From NCBI RefSeq assembly GCF_007556815.1, contig NZ_CP041743.1, positions 62,001 to 126,000 on the forward strand: a stretch of 64,000 nt of DNA, in the 5' to 3' direction. Position 1 is the first letter of the stretch. Every line of letters starts with the position of its first letter. The stretch comes from Paraburkholderia megapolitana (lineage in GTDB: Bacteria > Pseudomonadota > Gammaproteobacteria > Burkholderiales > Burkholderiaceae). Below, piece after piece: positions 47,103 through 55,970 of this stretch. The notes beneath the pieces are model-generated. The model did not search any database, had not been told where the DNA came from, and was given only the letters and a program-made list of their open reading frames with translations. A program made the position numbers and the translations under genes.

Positions 47103-47298
47103 ATCAACAAAAATTCTAGCCACCTGCCCCCCGTCCGCCACCAGCGGCGGTACGCTCACGACTAAGCATGCGTGGGTAACGACGACATGACTACCCGTCG
47201 CGACTATCCGCACTGACTGGTTGCCGGCCTCAAAGAGACTACTCGGGCGCAGACCGGTCACCCCTCCTCGTGTTCGCACCTTTCTATCAGGACCAACC

Positions 47299-48153
47299 AT
47301 GCGTTTCGCTTACGCCGGCTTCGATCGCTATAACACCGCGTTCGACACTTTCGTGCAGTCGGGTTGGGAGCCGGTGGCGATGTTCACCATGCCGGTCGAC
47401 AACCAGACCGACTTCAACGTCGAGACCGCTGCGCGCGCGGAGCTGCACCGCGTGCCGATCAAACTCTCGCGCATCCGCGAAGACGATCTGTCCATGCTAC
47501 GTGAGCTGCGCTGCGATGCGCTCGTCGTAGCCGGCTATAAGTGGAAAATTCCCGACTGGACCCACGACCTTGCGCACGCAATCAATTTCCACCCATCGCC
47601 GTTGCCCGAGGGGCGCGGTCCGTACCCGCTGCTACAGGCCCTGCTTGAGCAGCGTCCGGAATGGGGCGTGACCTGTCATCGCATCGCGGCGGAATTCGAT
47701 ACCGGCGACATCCTCGATGCCGAACACTTCCCGATGGCCGCCGACGAATGCCATGAAACGCTGCAACTGAAACTGCGTATGGCTATACAGCGGCTTGCCG
47801 CGCGTGTGGCAATCGACTTTCATCGTCTGTGGGACGAACGCCGGCCGCAAGCGCCGGGCAGCTACTGGCCGCGTCTCGACGACGAGCGCCGCACGCTCGA
47901 CTTCAATCAACCGGTTGCCGACGTGATGCGCGTCGTGCGCGCGTGCGGACTGTTCGAATGCTTCGCGCCGCTGCGCGACACGAAGGTCTCGGTCAAGCGT
48001 GCCGAAGGCTGGACGGAAGCACACCGTTATCAACCAGGCGAAGTTGTGCACGAGTATCGCCGCTCGATCGTGATCGCGGCACGCGACGGTTTCATTGCAT
48101 TGATCGAATGGAGCCCGCTGCCGATGGCAATTCGAGCGCAGATGGGGCCTTGA
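47299..48153 (+). CDS. Formyltransferase-family protein
   Basis: 284 aa from the ATG at 47299; the upstream frame is open but unsupported. The formyltransferase fold of the Fmt/ArnA type is recognisable: NFHPSPLPEGRGPYPLL with the catalytic His and the downstream FDTGDIL Asp motif. The C-terminal third is an OB-like FMT_C-type segment. The lack of a def partner and its place inside the Hrp cluster argue against the housekeeping tRNA formylation gene. It may formylate a sugar or other small substrate. No PIP box was found in front. Confidence 0.75.
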   Translation: MRFAYAGFDRYNTAFDTFVQSGWEPVAMFTMPVDNQTDFNVETAARAELHRVPIKLSRIREDDLSMLRELRCDALVVAGYKWKIPDWTHDLAHAINFHPSPLPEGRGPYPLLQALLEQRPEWGVTCHRIAAEFDTGDILDAEHFPMAADECHETLQLKLRMAIQRLAARVAIDFHRLWDERRPQAPGSYWPRLDDERRTLDFNQPVADVMRVVRACGLFECFAPLRDTKVSVKRAEGWTEAHRYQPGEVVHEYRRSIVIAARDGFIALIEWSPLPMAIRAQMGP

Positions 48154-48168
48154 CATTGCGCTAAAGGT

Positions 48169-48230
48169 TTCGTGTTTCGACCGCGATGTTCGCTTCCACG
48201 ACGTACCGTAAGCCGCTGTAAACCTAGACT
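48169..48230 (+). promoter_or_regulatory. hrp_II box and -10 element for the harpin gene
   Basis: TTCG at 48169-48172 and 48189-48192, spacing 16 nt. The 5-mers are TTCGT and TTCGC. TAGACT (YANNNT) at 48225-48230 lies 31 nt after 48193. Confidence 0.8.
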
Positions 48231-48287
48231 GACCGTACCGATCTCCTTCGGTCCTCACCCAGGCACTTCCTACTACTGGAGCTCATC

Positions 48288-48875
48288 ATGGTCGCAGCGG
48301 TTTCTAACAGCCCCACCCCATTGAACCTGTCGTCAGCCAATTCGATCGGTGGCAATTCTCTGGGTGGGCTCAGCAGCAGTGAACAAATGAACATCATCAA
48401 GCAGCTCCTCAACGAAATCGAGGCGTTGCTGCAGGCACAGCAGGGCGGTTCCGGTGGCTCGGGTAGTACGGGCGGCACAGGTGGTACGGGCGCTCCGCCG
48501 GCCAATAGCGCACCGTCGGCAGGTAACGGCGGCGCCCAGCAGCCTAATGCCCAACCTCTGCCCGGCGGAAACAACCTGACGCAGATCGGCTCGGCGTTGC
48601 AACAAGGCGACGCGCAGACCGGGATGACAAATTTCAAGAACAGCGATCCCGTCGATTTCGAGAACTTCCAGAATGCGCTCTCCAAAGGCGACGGCAACGC
48701 AGCCTCGGAAATCCTCGCCCATGCGGTCTCGTCCGGCAAGGTGAGTCAGACGGACGGCGCCAAGATCGGCGCGCAACTGCAACAGACAGCCTACGCAAAC
48801 GGCGGCGGCCAGATCAGCGACCATGCGGGCTACGATCTGCAACAGGCACTCGGCGGAAACGTCCTCACCCGGTAG
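48288..48875 (+). CDS. Harpin-like secreted protein
   Basis: 195 aa, Gly/Ser/Gln/Asn-rich, no Cys and no signal peptide: the profile of a harpin (HpaG/PopA type). Residues about 30-52 form an amphipathic helix (SSEQMNIIKQLLNEIEALLQ). Then comes a Gly/Thr/Ser-rich linker and a C-terminal helical region (about 95-190). An hrp_II promoter precedes it. Harpins are secreted by Hrp systems and act outside the plant cell or in translocation. Confidence 0.7.
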   Translation: MVAAVSNSPTPLNLSSANSIGGNSLGGLSSSEQMNIIKQLLNEIEALLQAQQGGSGGSGSTGGTGGTGAPPANSAPSAGNGGAQQPNAQPLPGGNNLTQIGSALQQGDAQTGMTNFKNSDPVDFENFQNALSKGDGNAASEILAHAVSSGKVSQTDGAKIGAQLQQTAYANGGGQISDHAGYDLQQALGGNVLTR

Positions 48876-48933
48876 CAAGCCGGTAAACGGTGAATGGTTG
48901 ATGGCCGTGTGCAAGCGCAGGTTTTCTCGAAGC

Positions 48934-48973
48934 CGAAGTGCAGCGCGATGTACCGCTCGAACGTTGCACTTCG
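48934..48973. repeat. 9-bp inverted repeat before the harpin-lysozyme gene
   Basis: CGAAGTGCA (48934-48942) and TGCACTTCG (48965-48973) are perfect inverted arms, 22 nt apart. They lie just upstream of the imperfect PIP box, and may be part of the upstream transcript's 3' hairpin. Confidence 0.35.
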
Positions 48974-48994
48974 CTCGCATGCCGCGAAATCCGC

Positions 48995-49056
48995 TTCGCA
49001 CCGCTGGACACAACTTCCTGGCCGACGTCGAACGCCAGGCGCGCGAATTCTATATT
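48995..49056 (+). promoter_or_regulatory. Imperfect PIP box and -10 element for the 49126 gene
   Basis: TTCGC at 48995-48999 and TTCCT at 49015-49019 with 15 nt between them; the second half has two mismatches. TATATT (YANNNT) at 49051-49056 lies 31 nt downstream, the spacing of the other boxes. The good spacing is what supports it. Confidence 0.55.
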
Positions 49057-49125
49057 GATTGAACGAGCGGCACATCGGGTGCATGGCCGCACACTTCTCA
49101 ACGCCGGTCATACACGGAGAAAGTC

Positions 49126-49785
49126 ATGTCAAGCGCTGCAGTGCAAGGCTACTCGACCAACCCGATGGACTATCTGAGCAACAGCAATAGCTACGGTTAC
49201 GGCTCGTCGGATATTTCGGGTGAATCGGGCGGAGTTAACGGACTGAACGGCAATAACTCCGGCACCGGCATGAACGAACAGCAAATCCTGCAGATCATCG
49301 AAGAATTGCTTCAGATGCTCCAGCAGGTACTGCAAAATTCGGACGGCGACGACTCGGGAGGCGGTGCGCCACCGGTGGGCAGTGGATCGTCGCCGGGCGG
49401 CAGCAGCAACCCTTTCCCTCAGGACTACAGTTCCGCGCCGCCGGTGGGTAGCGGGGGCAATGCGCCTCCGTTGGCGAACAGCCAATCGCCTGCAACGAAC
49501 GGCGCACCTCCGGTAAGCGGCAACGCACCTCCGGTAACCAGCAACGCGCCGCCGCCCCCAGCAACCCACCTCCGGTCAACAGCGGTGGCAACAACAGCGG
49601 CAACAACGGTGCGCCCCCTGCCGGCAGCAGCACGCAAACAACGAACAACCCACCGCCTCCGGCCAATGGCAGCTCAGGTTCGAGCTCAGGGCCGACCATG
49701 TTCGGCCTCAGCACCGCGCCGCAGACCACCGCTCTTTCGCAGTCGCAAGGCCAACAGGTCGCGGACCAGTACGTCAACAACCTGA
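49126..49785 (+). CDS. Harpin-like N-terminal half of a frameshifted gene
   Basis: The first 143 residues are harpin-like: Gly/Ser/Asn-rich, a Gln-rich amphipathic helix (about 50-72: EQQILQIIEELLQMLQQVL), then repeated Ala-Pro-Pro-Val units. At a C5 run (49555-49559) the frame changes to an Arg-rich, clearly noncoding sequence up to the stop at 49785. In the -1 frame the Pro/Asn/Gly-rich linker continues without interruption into the lysozyme domain of the next entry. One intended gene of about 356 aa (49126-50195) is likely, one base out of frame. Confidence 0.7.
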   Translation: MSSAAVQGYSTNPMDYLSNSNSYGYGSSDISGESGGVNGLNGNNSGTGMNEQQILQIIEELLQMLQQVLQNSDGDDSGGGAPPVGSGSSPGGSSNPFPQDYSSAPPVGSGGNAPPLANSQSPATNGAPPVSGNAPPVTSNAPPPPATHLRSTAVATTAATTVRPLPAAARKQRTTHRLRPMAAQVRAQGRPCSASAPRRRPPLFRSRKANRSRTSTSTT

Positions 49786-50195
49786 TGAGCGACTTCGGCC
49801 TCACGAAGCCGCAGGCTCAAGGCATTGTCGCGAACCTGTGGCACGAAAGCGGCGGGATGAATTCGGGCATCAACCAGGGCGGGCAGATCGGTGCGCCAAC
49901 CGGCAACAACGCCGACGACAACGCCAACGGCTACGGCATCGCGCAATGGGGCGGTTCGCGCAAGGAAGGTCTGGAAGCATATGCGAAGCAGAACGGTCTC
50001 GATCCGTCGAGTGAAGCAGCGAACTATGGCTACCTGAAGCAGGAGCTGCAAACGACGCAATCGGGTGCGATCTCGGCGGTCAAGGGCACCAGCAACGCGC
50101 AAGACGCAACCTCGGCGTTCATGACGTCGTTCGAAAAACCGAGCGATCCAGAACTCGCCTCGCGTCTGGCCGATCTTTCGCTAGTCCAGGGTTGA
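49698..50195 (+). CDS. Phage-tail-lysozyme-like C-terminal half of the frameshifted gene
   Basis: 165 aa as read from the ATG at 49698, but this ATG has no ribosome-binding site and the open frame runs back to the C5 run. The domain has the phage tail lysozyme pattern: MSDFGLTKPQAQGIVANLWHE, then GYGIAQWGGSRKEGLEAYAK. The Glu in LWHESGG is the likely catalytic acid. It is probably the second domain of a secreted harpin-muramidase fusion. Confidence 0.7.
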   Translation: MFGLSTAPQTTALSQSQGQQVADQYVNNLMSDFGLTKPQAQGIVANLWHESGGMNSGINQGGQIGAPTGNNADDNANGYGIAQWGGSRKEGLEAYAKQNGLDPSSEAANYGYLKQELQTTQSGAISAVKGTSNAQDATSAFMTSFEKPSDPELASRLADLSLVQG

Positions 50196-50286
50196 TCCGG
50201 CGACACGCACCGGGTACTCATCCGGCGCGTGTCGTAGCGAGCGCGTCTCGCCCGCTTGCCGTGCGGCTGCAAGTTTAATCGTGGCC

Positions 50287-50913
50287 ATGCCGTTCCAGCC
50301 CACCCTTACGATCTCGACGCGGCGCAACCCGATGCCTGCCGAACACAACAATATGACCGCACCTGAGCGCCTGGATCACGAAGCACAATGCGACCTGCTC
50401 TGCCATCTCGTCGTCAGGCAGCTCGTCGAGCATGCAGCCAGTCACAGCTGGCTACGCGCGGCACGCGTCGCCGAATCGATACGGCTGTGGCACGGCGTGC
50501 ACCGCACCCACACGACGCACGTCGAACACGTGCGGCTCGCACGCATGGCCGCCGCTCTCGCACAGGCATTCGAAAGGCAACAGACGTACAGGAACGCGGC
50601 GATACTCGCGGAGCTGTCGTTCGATATCTGGCGCCTGAATTTCCGCTCGCCTTTGCTGCACACGATCCGCACAGCCTGCGCGAAACGGCTGACCCACACC
50701 GCGGCAGCGACGCGCGCCACCGTCGAAAATGGTCTCGAAGCGCACGCGCTGACGCTGACCGTGCTCGTTATCCGCAAGGCGCAGGGCAAGAAGAATCCGC
50801 ATGAAGTATCGGTGCGCTCGCCGGAGTGGCACGCCATCAACCAGGACTTTCTGCGCGATGTGTTGCTCGCGCAGCGCAGTCCGCTCGATACCGGCGCGGA
50901 TGGTGCTTCGTAA
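50287..50913 (+). CDS. Unrecognised helical protein in the Hrp cluster
   Basis: About 208 aa, His/Arg/Ala-rich and predicted all helical, no signal peptide or membrane segment. Repeated WLRAARVAESIRLW, RLARMAAALAQAF and RNAAILAELSF helices suggest a TPR-like or chaperone fold, but I recognise no family. The start is uncertain: a GTG at 50281 and ATGs at 50287, 50332 and 50356 all lack a good ribosome-binding site. It lies between the lysozyme and the large effector gene and may be a T3SS accessory or chaperone. Confidence 0.55.
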   Translation: MPFQPTLTISTRRNPMPAEHNNMTAPERLDHEAQCDLLCHLVVRQLVEHAASHSWLRAARVAESIRLWHGVHRTHTTHVEHVRLARMAAALAQAFERQQTYRNAAILAELSFDIWRLNFRSPLLHTIRTACAKRLTHTAAATRATVENGLEAHALTLTVLVIRKAQGKKNPHEVSVRSPEWHAINQDFLRDVLLAQRSPLDTGADGAS

Positions 50914-50957
50914 GACGACGGGAACGATCACGCAGACGCAGATCAAATCATTGTCCG

Positions 50958-51054
50958 GAAGGTAACAGAGCGTCACAAACACATACTGGTGTCACACGCG
51001 GATTAAAAGATGCACTTACAGGTTCAGCACTTCGCTGCTACCGGCTAGCACGAG
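50958..51054 (+). promoter_or_regulatory. 97-bp conserved promoter block of the large effector gene (copy 2)
   Basis: Collinear copy of 43397-43493 (see that entry), ending 24 bp before the start of the 1444-aa gene. The conserved outer parts and diverged middle point to selection on protein-binding or promoter elements. It implies co-regulation with hrpB. Confidence 0.7.
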
Positions 51055-51078
51055 CATCTCCTCACTACGATTCGCGCC

Positions 51079-54000
51079 ATGTCATCGACTGTCCGCCCTC
51101 CTCGCCGCACCGCATCCGACGATGCGATCGAACTGCGGGACATGCGTCCACAGGTCACGCAAACTGAAGGTGCTATCGCGAACAACGAAAGTACCCGTAC
51201 GCCGCCGGTCGAAGCAAAACAGAACACGCTGATCGATGGCCTCAAGTCGGCCGGCGAATTCATGCGGCCGGCACCCGGCAAGCTCAAGGCAATACGCGCG
51301 AACTTTCGGGGGCGCCCGATGACGGTGGGAAGCCGGATACTGGGAACCGGCAAAACCCGCTCAAGCGACACGCCGAATCCTGCATTCATCACAGAGCCGT
51401 CTACGGAGTCGACCATCGGTCCCGTTCCGGATTCCGGTTTATTGACTCAGGCAGATGAGATCGCCGATCGAGTCGAAGCGACACTCGATACATCTCTGGC
51501 GGTACTGCCGGAAATCAACAAGAGACCACAGCGCTCGCTCGGGATGCGTGCGCTGGCTGCGATTCCAGGCCTCGGTCACGCCGTGAAGCCCAAGACGATA
51601 CGCCAGTTGATGGCTAGCGATCCCGCCTACAAGGCGACTTCCGGGACGGCAACGCAAACCACGGGCGACCGGAGCAGTAGCGCCACGGAAACCCGGGCCC
51701 GCCAGGTCCGCATGCTTGAACAGCTCGACACACATCGTCAGATCTACGAGCAGGCAGCGAGGAATGTGCAGCAGGCCGAGGGCGAGCTCGAAAGCGCGAA
51801 GCGCGAGGCGTCCGCACCGGCGTCGTCGAGCACGGCAGCGGAACTCGTAAAGGCAAAAGAGCAATCGCTCAAGGAAGCGCACAACCAGCTCACGAAAGCG
51901 GCGGCAGATCTGCGGGCAAGCGCGTCCGTTAGCTCGTTGCTCGATGTCGGCGCGCAGGTTCTCTCGACGGATCTCGTTCACCAGAAGATCAAGTTCGTCG
52001 ACACACAGATCACTCATGTGCGCAACGCGTTGGGTCACGAAGACGAACATGCCGCCGGGATCGTCGATCACCTGACGACGCTCAAGACACAGATCGACAG
52101 GAAGTATCAATCGAGTACGAAGAACCTCGCCGACGCGCAAAAGCTGAACGACGAAACGGTTGCGCTCGTGGAAGAACTGGAACAGCTGGAGAATCAGCTC
52201 GCAGAGGTTCAGACCACACTGCAGATCCCTCCCGGCGCGAACGCAAAAGCCGCGCAGGAAAGAATCGCACGAGACGCCTTGAAAAACTCGGCAGGCCGGA
52301 TACTCAAGACCCGTCAGGAGGAAGCTCATGACGCGCAGCGCGCGCGGACGGAATTCATCCCTTACCTCGATGAAGAAATCGGCCGGCTGGGTCAATTGCA
52401 AGGCAAGCTAAAAGCGGCGAGCGACAAGCTCAAAGGTCCAGGAGCATCCGTTAGCAACAAGCAAAAAACCACTCAGACTCAACTGGACTGGAATCGTGAA
52501 CTCGAGCAGCAACTGAGCATACTCGGCACCCATACGATCGCCTCCACCGCACCCGGTTTCGATGCTGCGAGCCTCGCGGGTACAGATGGCAGAGACCTCG
52601 TCGCCAGGCTTCAGAAAGTCGCCGAAGCATTGCCGCCAGACGATACGACTGCAGAGCGAATGTTGCCTCGCGCCGCAGCAGTGGAAATGATTTCCCGCGC
52701 GCTAGCCGTAGCAACGGGTGGCAATCTGAAGGACGCCGGCCAACTCCTTGATGATTTGACCGCGCATCCGCTCAACCATTGGATCAGGCCGCCAGAAAAC
52801 GACGGAAGCGAGATCGGCTACACCGCCCCGAGCGCCCAGATGGAGAATCTGCTGGAGTTCATGGCGCACATACCGCGCGGCACCGAGGTGCTCAATCTCG
52901 CATCGACCGCGCCGTTGAGCGACGGACTTGAGCGAGCGCAGGTGGAGGCCGTCCAGGCGTACTGGATTGCGCATGAGACTCAAAAGAGCGCAACCGACGA
53001 TGTCAAGACGTGGTTGGGCAAGGCGATGAACGTCGCTTCACGTGCGGTGCGCAATAGCAAGGAGCAAACGGTATTCGATGTCGATGGACTTCCGCTTAGG
53101 GAGAGAGCTGCGTTCAACGCGGTCCGCAACGGATTCCTGTCGAATGCGAAAGGATCGGACTACGACCTCAACAACCAGAATCTGTTGAAGGTGACCGATT
53201 CGATCGAACATCTCGAAGACACTCGCCCGGCCTATTCGAGCTGGTTGCCGCGCACGGCGCATCCGGCAAAACTCGCCTCGCCGTTCCATCCGAGAGCGGT
53301 GAAATTCGCCCAGAGGCAGATGGAAGCGCAAGGCATGGAGACGACCAAGACGCGTGCCGAGGCGAGCATCATGACCACGTTCGAGCAACTCGGCAAAGAC
53401 GCGAGAAAACATTTCGGCGAACTGTCGGCACAGTCAACCCAGCCAGCGCAACGCGCAGGGACCGCGGCAACCCCGGCCCAGAGCTCCGCCGGCGCCGCCG
53501 GAGGCGAACAGGAGCGCCTGCTCAGCGCGACCCTCATTGCACTGAGTGATTACGTAGGCCATGAGCAGCGCAGCCCGTCGCTAGTCAGTCGTCTGGCTAG
53601 CCCGATGAGCCCGCCGGATTTCAGGCACACGAAACGCATATACGATGCCCAGCTCGGGCCGAACGAAAAGACCCGCATACGCCAGGCCGTCTACGCCCTG
53701 CTCGTCCCGCCCAGGCCGGCGTCCGGCCCGCGCAGGTTGACCAAGCCCAATCCGAACCACGTTGTCGCGTTGCCGCCAGCAATCGAAGCGCTCTTTGAGA
53801 ACGAACGCGTATCGATCGTCGATCTGCTGAAAACGCTCGAGCAGACGCTAGGCTCCAGCCCCGATGCGACAAAGGCCGCGATGGCATCGTCCATCACGGC
53901 ACTCCGCGAGGACTTTGCGACGGACTCCGACAGCGGCGCGAAAATCGAAGACAAGGTTCGTCTCGCGAAAATGCGCGGCGTCCATTCGAAGGGCGACGTC

Positions 54001-55413
54001 AAGGAATTCTTCCGGCCGATGCTCGAAACATTGCGCCTGCGCGATCAAATCACGCTGACGAGCGGCGGTACGCTCGGCGGTGGCATCCCGATCCTGCCGG
54101 CCGTGCCCAAGTTTCCGATGACCGCGTCGATAGGCGTTCATGCCAAACGTGCAGAATCCTACATACAGATCAAAAGCCCGACGTTCGCTTCGGAAATCCA
54201 GGTCGGTACGATCGACTCTACCGTGCGCGATGCAAAAGTCACCCTCGGACACAGGCTCGAGGTCGGCATCGCAACCTTGACCGCGCCTTCCGGTACGGTC
54301 AAATTCGAAATGGCACGCCCCGTCACCACGTCCACGACCTTCAGGATTCTGCGTGGCAAGGACGAGAAAGGTGCGCGCAAGGAGCAGGAGGCGATCGACG
54401 ACACGCTCAATCTGCTGGACGTCATGCTCGCCTGGGACGAGAAGGTGGCCGACGACGGTGCGCCATTCGCCGACCCGCTGGAGGCGATCTTCGCGATGTG
54501 TCCTGATGCGCTCGTCGCGTCGGGAGAAAGGAAAGCACAAACGAATCAGTTCACCATGGAAGCCGGTGCGATCGCCCGTCTTCGCACGCCAGGACACCAC
54601 TTTTCGGTGGGCGCTACCGTAACGCCACTTTCCTTGAAGGCGGAGAGAACCACCGAGCGCGGAACCGAGCAAACCGGCTACCCTCACCAGGCCGTATACG
54701 ACCAGAGTAGCCAGACCCGTCAACGCGCCAATGCATCGGCAAGTGCAGGCGTAATGGGCACGCCGTTTCAGCAGCCAATCGGCAAGATCGGCGCCGACGG
54801 CAAGGGAACCGGCGAGGCACACATCAATCTCACCGGCAACCTCGTGGAAGTGTCGCGCGAATTGGCATCGAACTTCGAGAAGAATGGCGCGACACGATTC
54901 CCGATCGGCGACCTGACCGGCGGCAGCGTGGACCGCAGCTACGGAACGCCCAAGGATCTGCTGGCCGAGATCGAAACGAATCGCGAGGACTGGTTGCTGC
55001 GCTGTCTGGATGTACTCCCGCGAGAAAAGACCGAAGAGGTCGACACATTCGAGCGGCGTACCGTCGCTGCCGGCGTCCTCGCGCAATTCGAAAGCGATCT
55101 CCGCGCGGCCGGCTCGAATTCGAGCTTCCAGTTCAATATCAAATACGAAATGAACCCGCGGATAAGCGGCCTGATCGACGGCCTTCGCGGTGTCGAAGCA
55201 CTGGCCGTGCTGCAAGGCGATATGGCTACCGCGGCCGAAACACGAAAGGCGATGAACTCGATCCTGTCGTACCGCGCATGCTGGACCGCCAAGAATATGG
55301 CGGTGCGGAGCAAGGGTAAAACGTCGGAAGACATGGGTATCGACTTCTTTCTGCGGTGGCAGAAAACGGCGTCGTCCGAGAGCAGCCGCGCCATCTCCGT
55401 GTTTCCCGCCTAG
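51079..55413 (+). CDS. Large putative type III effector (1444 aa)
   Basis: No signal peptide or transmembrane segment. The first 90 residues are Arg/Thr/Pro/Ser-rich. A long coiled-coil region follows (about 200-480, Gln/Lys/Glu/Ala-rich), then a helical middle. A C-terminal region from about residue 990 is richer in beta structure (LTSGGTLGGGIPILPAVPKF, then VKFEMARPVTTSTTFRILRG). This layout recalls the large AWR/HopR/AvrE class of effectors, but no signature could be confirmed. It shares its promoter block with hrpB and ends at a terminator. It is a strong effector candidate by context. Confidence 0.65.
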   Translation: MSSTVRPPRRTASDDAIELRDMRPQVTQTEGAIANNESTRTPPVEAKQNTLIDGLKSAGEFMRPAPGKLKAIRANFRGRPMTVGSRILGTGKTRSSDTPNPAFITEPSTESTIGPVPDSGLLTQADEIADRVEATLDTSLAVLPEINKRPQRSLGMRALAAIPGLGHAVKPKTIRQLMASDPAYKATSGTATQTTGDRSSSATETRARQVRMLEQLDTHRQIYEQAARNVQQAEGELESAKREASAPASSSTAAELVKAKEQSLKEAHNQLTKAAADLRASASVSSLLDVGAQVLSTDLVHQKIKFVDTQITHVRNALGHEDEHAAGIVDHLTTLKTQIDRKYQSSTKNLADAQKLNDETVALVEELEQLENQLAEVQTTLQIPPGANAKAAQERIARDALKNSAGRILKTRQEEAHDAQRARTEFIPYLDEEIGRLGQLQGKLKAASDKLKGPGASVSNKQKTTQTQLDWNRELEQQLSILGTHTIASTAPGFDAASLAGTDGRDLVARLQKVAEALPPDDTTAERMLPRAAAVEMISRALAVATGGNLKDAGQLLDDLTAHPLNHWIRPPENDGSEIGYTAPSAQMENLLEFMAHIPRGTEVLNLASTAPLSDGLERAQVEAVQAYWIAHETQKSATDDVKTWLGKAMNVASRAVRNSKEQTVFDVDGLPLRERAAFNAVRNGFLSNAKGSDYDLNNQNLLKVTDSIEHLEDTRPAYSSWLPRTAHPAKLASPFHPRAVKFAQRQMEAQGMETTKTRAEASIMTTFEQLGKDARKHFGELSAQSTQPAQRAGTAATPAQSSAGAAGGEQERLLSATLIALSDYVGHEQRSPSLVSRLASPMSPPDFRHTKRIYDAQLGPNEKTRIRQAVYALLVPPRPASGPRRLTKPNPNHVVALPPAIEALFENERVSIVDLLKTLEQTLGSSPDATKAAMASSITALREDFATDSDSGAKIEDKVRLAKMRGVHSKGDVKEFFRPMLETLRLRDQITLTSGGTLGGGIPILPAVPKFPMTASIGVHAKRAESYIQIKSPTFASEIQVGTIDSTVRDAKVTLGHRLEVGIATLTAPSGTVKFEMARPVTTSTTFRILRGKDEKGARKEQEAIDDTLNLLDVMLAWDEKVADDGAPFADPLEAIFAMCPDALVASGERKAQTNQFTMEAGAIARLRTPGHHFSVGATVTPLSLKAERTTERGTEQTGYPHQAVYDQSSQTRQRANASASAGVMGTPFQQPIGKIGADGKGTGEAHINLTGNLVEVSRELASNFEKNGATRFPIGDLTGGSVDRSYGTPKDLLAEIETNREDWLLRCLDVLPREKTEEVDTFERRTVAAGVLAQFESDLRAAGSNSSFQFNIKYEMNPRISGLIDGLRGVEALAVLQGDMATAAETRKAMNSILSYRACWTAKNMAVRSKGKTSEDMGIDFFLRWQKTASSESSRAISVFPA

Positions 55414-55442
55414 GGCATGCCTTCAGCGTCAATCGAGGCCGG

Positions 55443-55472
55443 CGCGTGACAGCACCGGCGCTCACGCGTTTT
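55443..55472 (+). terminator. Hairpin with T-tract after the large effector gene
   Basis: CGCGTGA (55443-55449) and TCACGCG (55462-55468) form a 7-bp stem, directly followed by TTTT. It reaches the stop of the convergent gene. Confidence 0.65.
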
Positions 55473-55921
55473 CACTCCACATCGCCCCCAAACGGCTCGA
55501 TCTCCGGCGCGGCCAGCAACGCAAGCGCCGTCTTCGTCGCAAGCGCATTGTCCGACTGATACGCCGCCGCATACGCATAAGTCCGCCACGTCGGGTCTTT
55601 CAGCGCAAACAGGCACACCGCCATCAACGCCGTTCCAAGCGACGACAGCGCACCGCCACGCTCGGTGCGACGCAACTCGGCCAGTGCATCCGCCCACGCC
55701 CGCGCACGCACATGCCACCACGCAAGCGCGACGCGGTCTTCCTCCACCTCCGGCTGCATCACGCCGATCGCATCGAGCAGATCTTCCAGCACCCGCAGAT
55801 CGCCGGGCAGATCGAGTTGCGCGCCGGCCCACAACACGCCGAGCATGCCTTCGACGAGTTCGTCTTTGTCGTGTGGACCACGGTTCAAGCCGCGGTTCCG
55901 CTTATTGGTCATCCATTTCAT
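55472..55921 (-). CDS. HrpB1/HrpK-family protein downstream of sctT
   Basis: 149 aa from the ATG at 55921 with GGGG just upstream; a longer frame to 55981 would overlap sctT. The family pattern is clear: LVEGMLGVLWAGAQLDLPGDL, DLLDAIGVMQP and WWHVRARAWADAL. It is the last gene of the leftward T3SS-2 operon, so it may act with the injectisome rather than as an effector. It is shorter than the other two paralogues. Confidence 0.8.
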   Translation of the reverse strand: MKWMTNKRNRGLNRGPHDKDELVEGMLGVLWAGAQLDLPGDLRVLEDLLDAIGVMQPEVEEDRVALAWWHVRARAWADALAELRRTERGGALSSLGTALMAVCLFALKDPTWRTYAYAAAYQSDNALATKTALALLAAPEIEPFGGDVE

Positions 55922-55970
55922 CGCTACCCCGTGGGTTACACAAAATCGCTCCCTGCAACGTACGGTTTGC

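Noticed and set aside
48970..48994. TTCGC-N15-TCCGC as PIP box for the 49126 gene
   Set aside because: No YANNNT element at 30-32 nt; the box at 48995 has one, so it is preferred.
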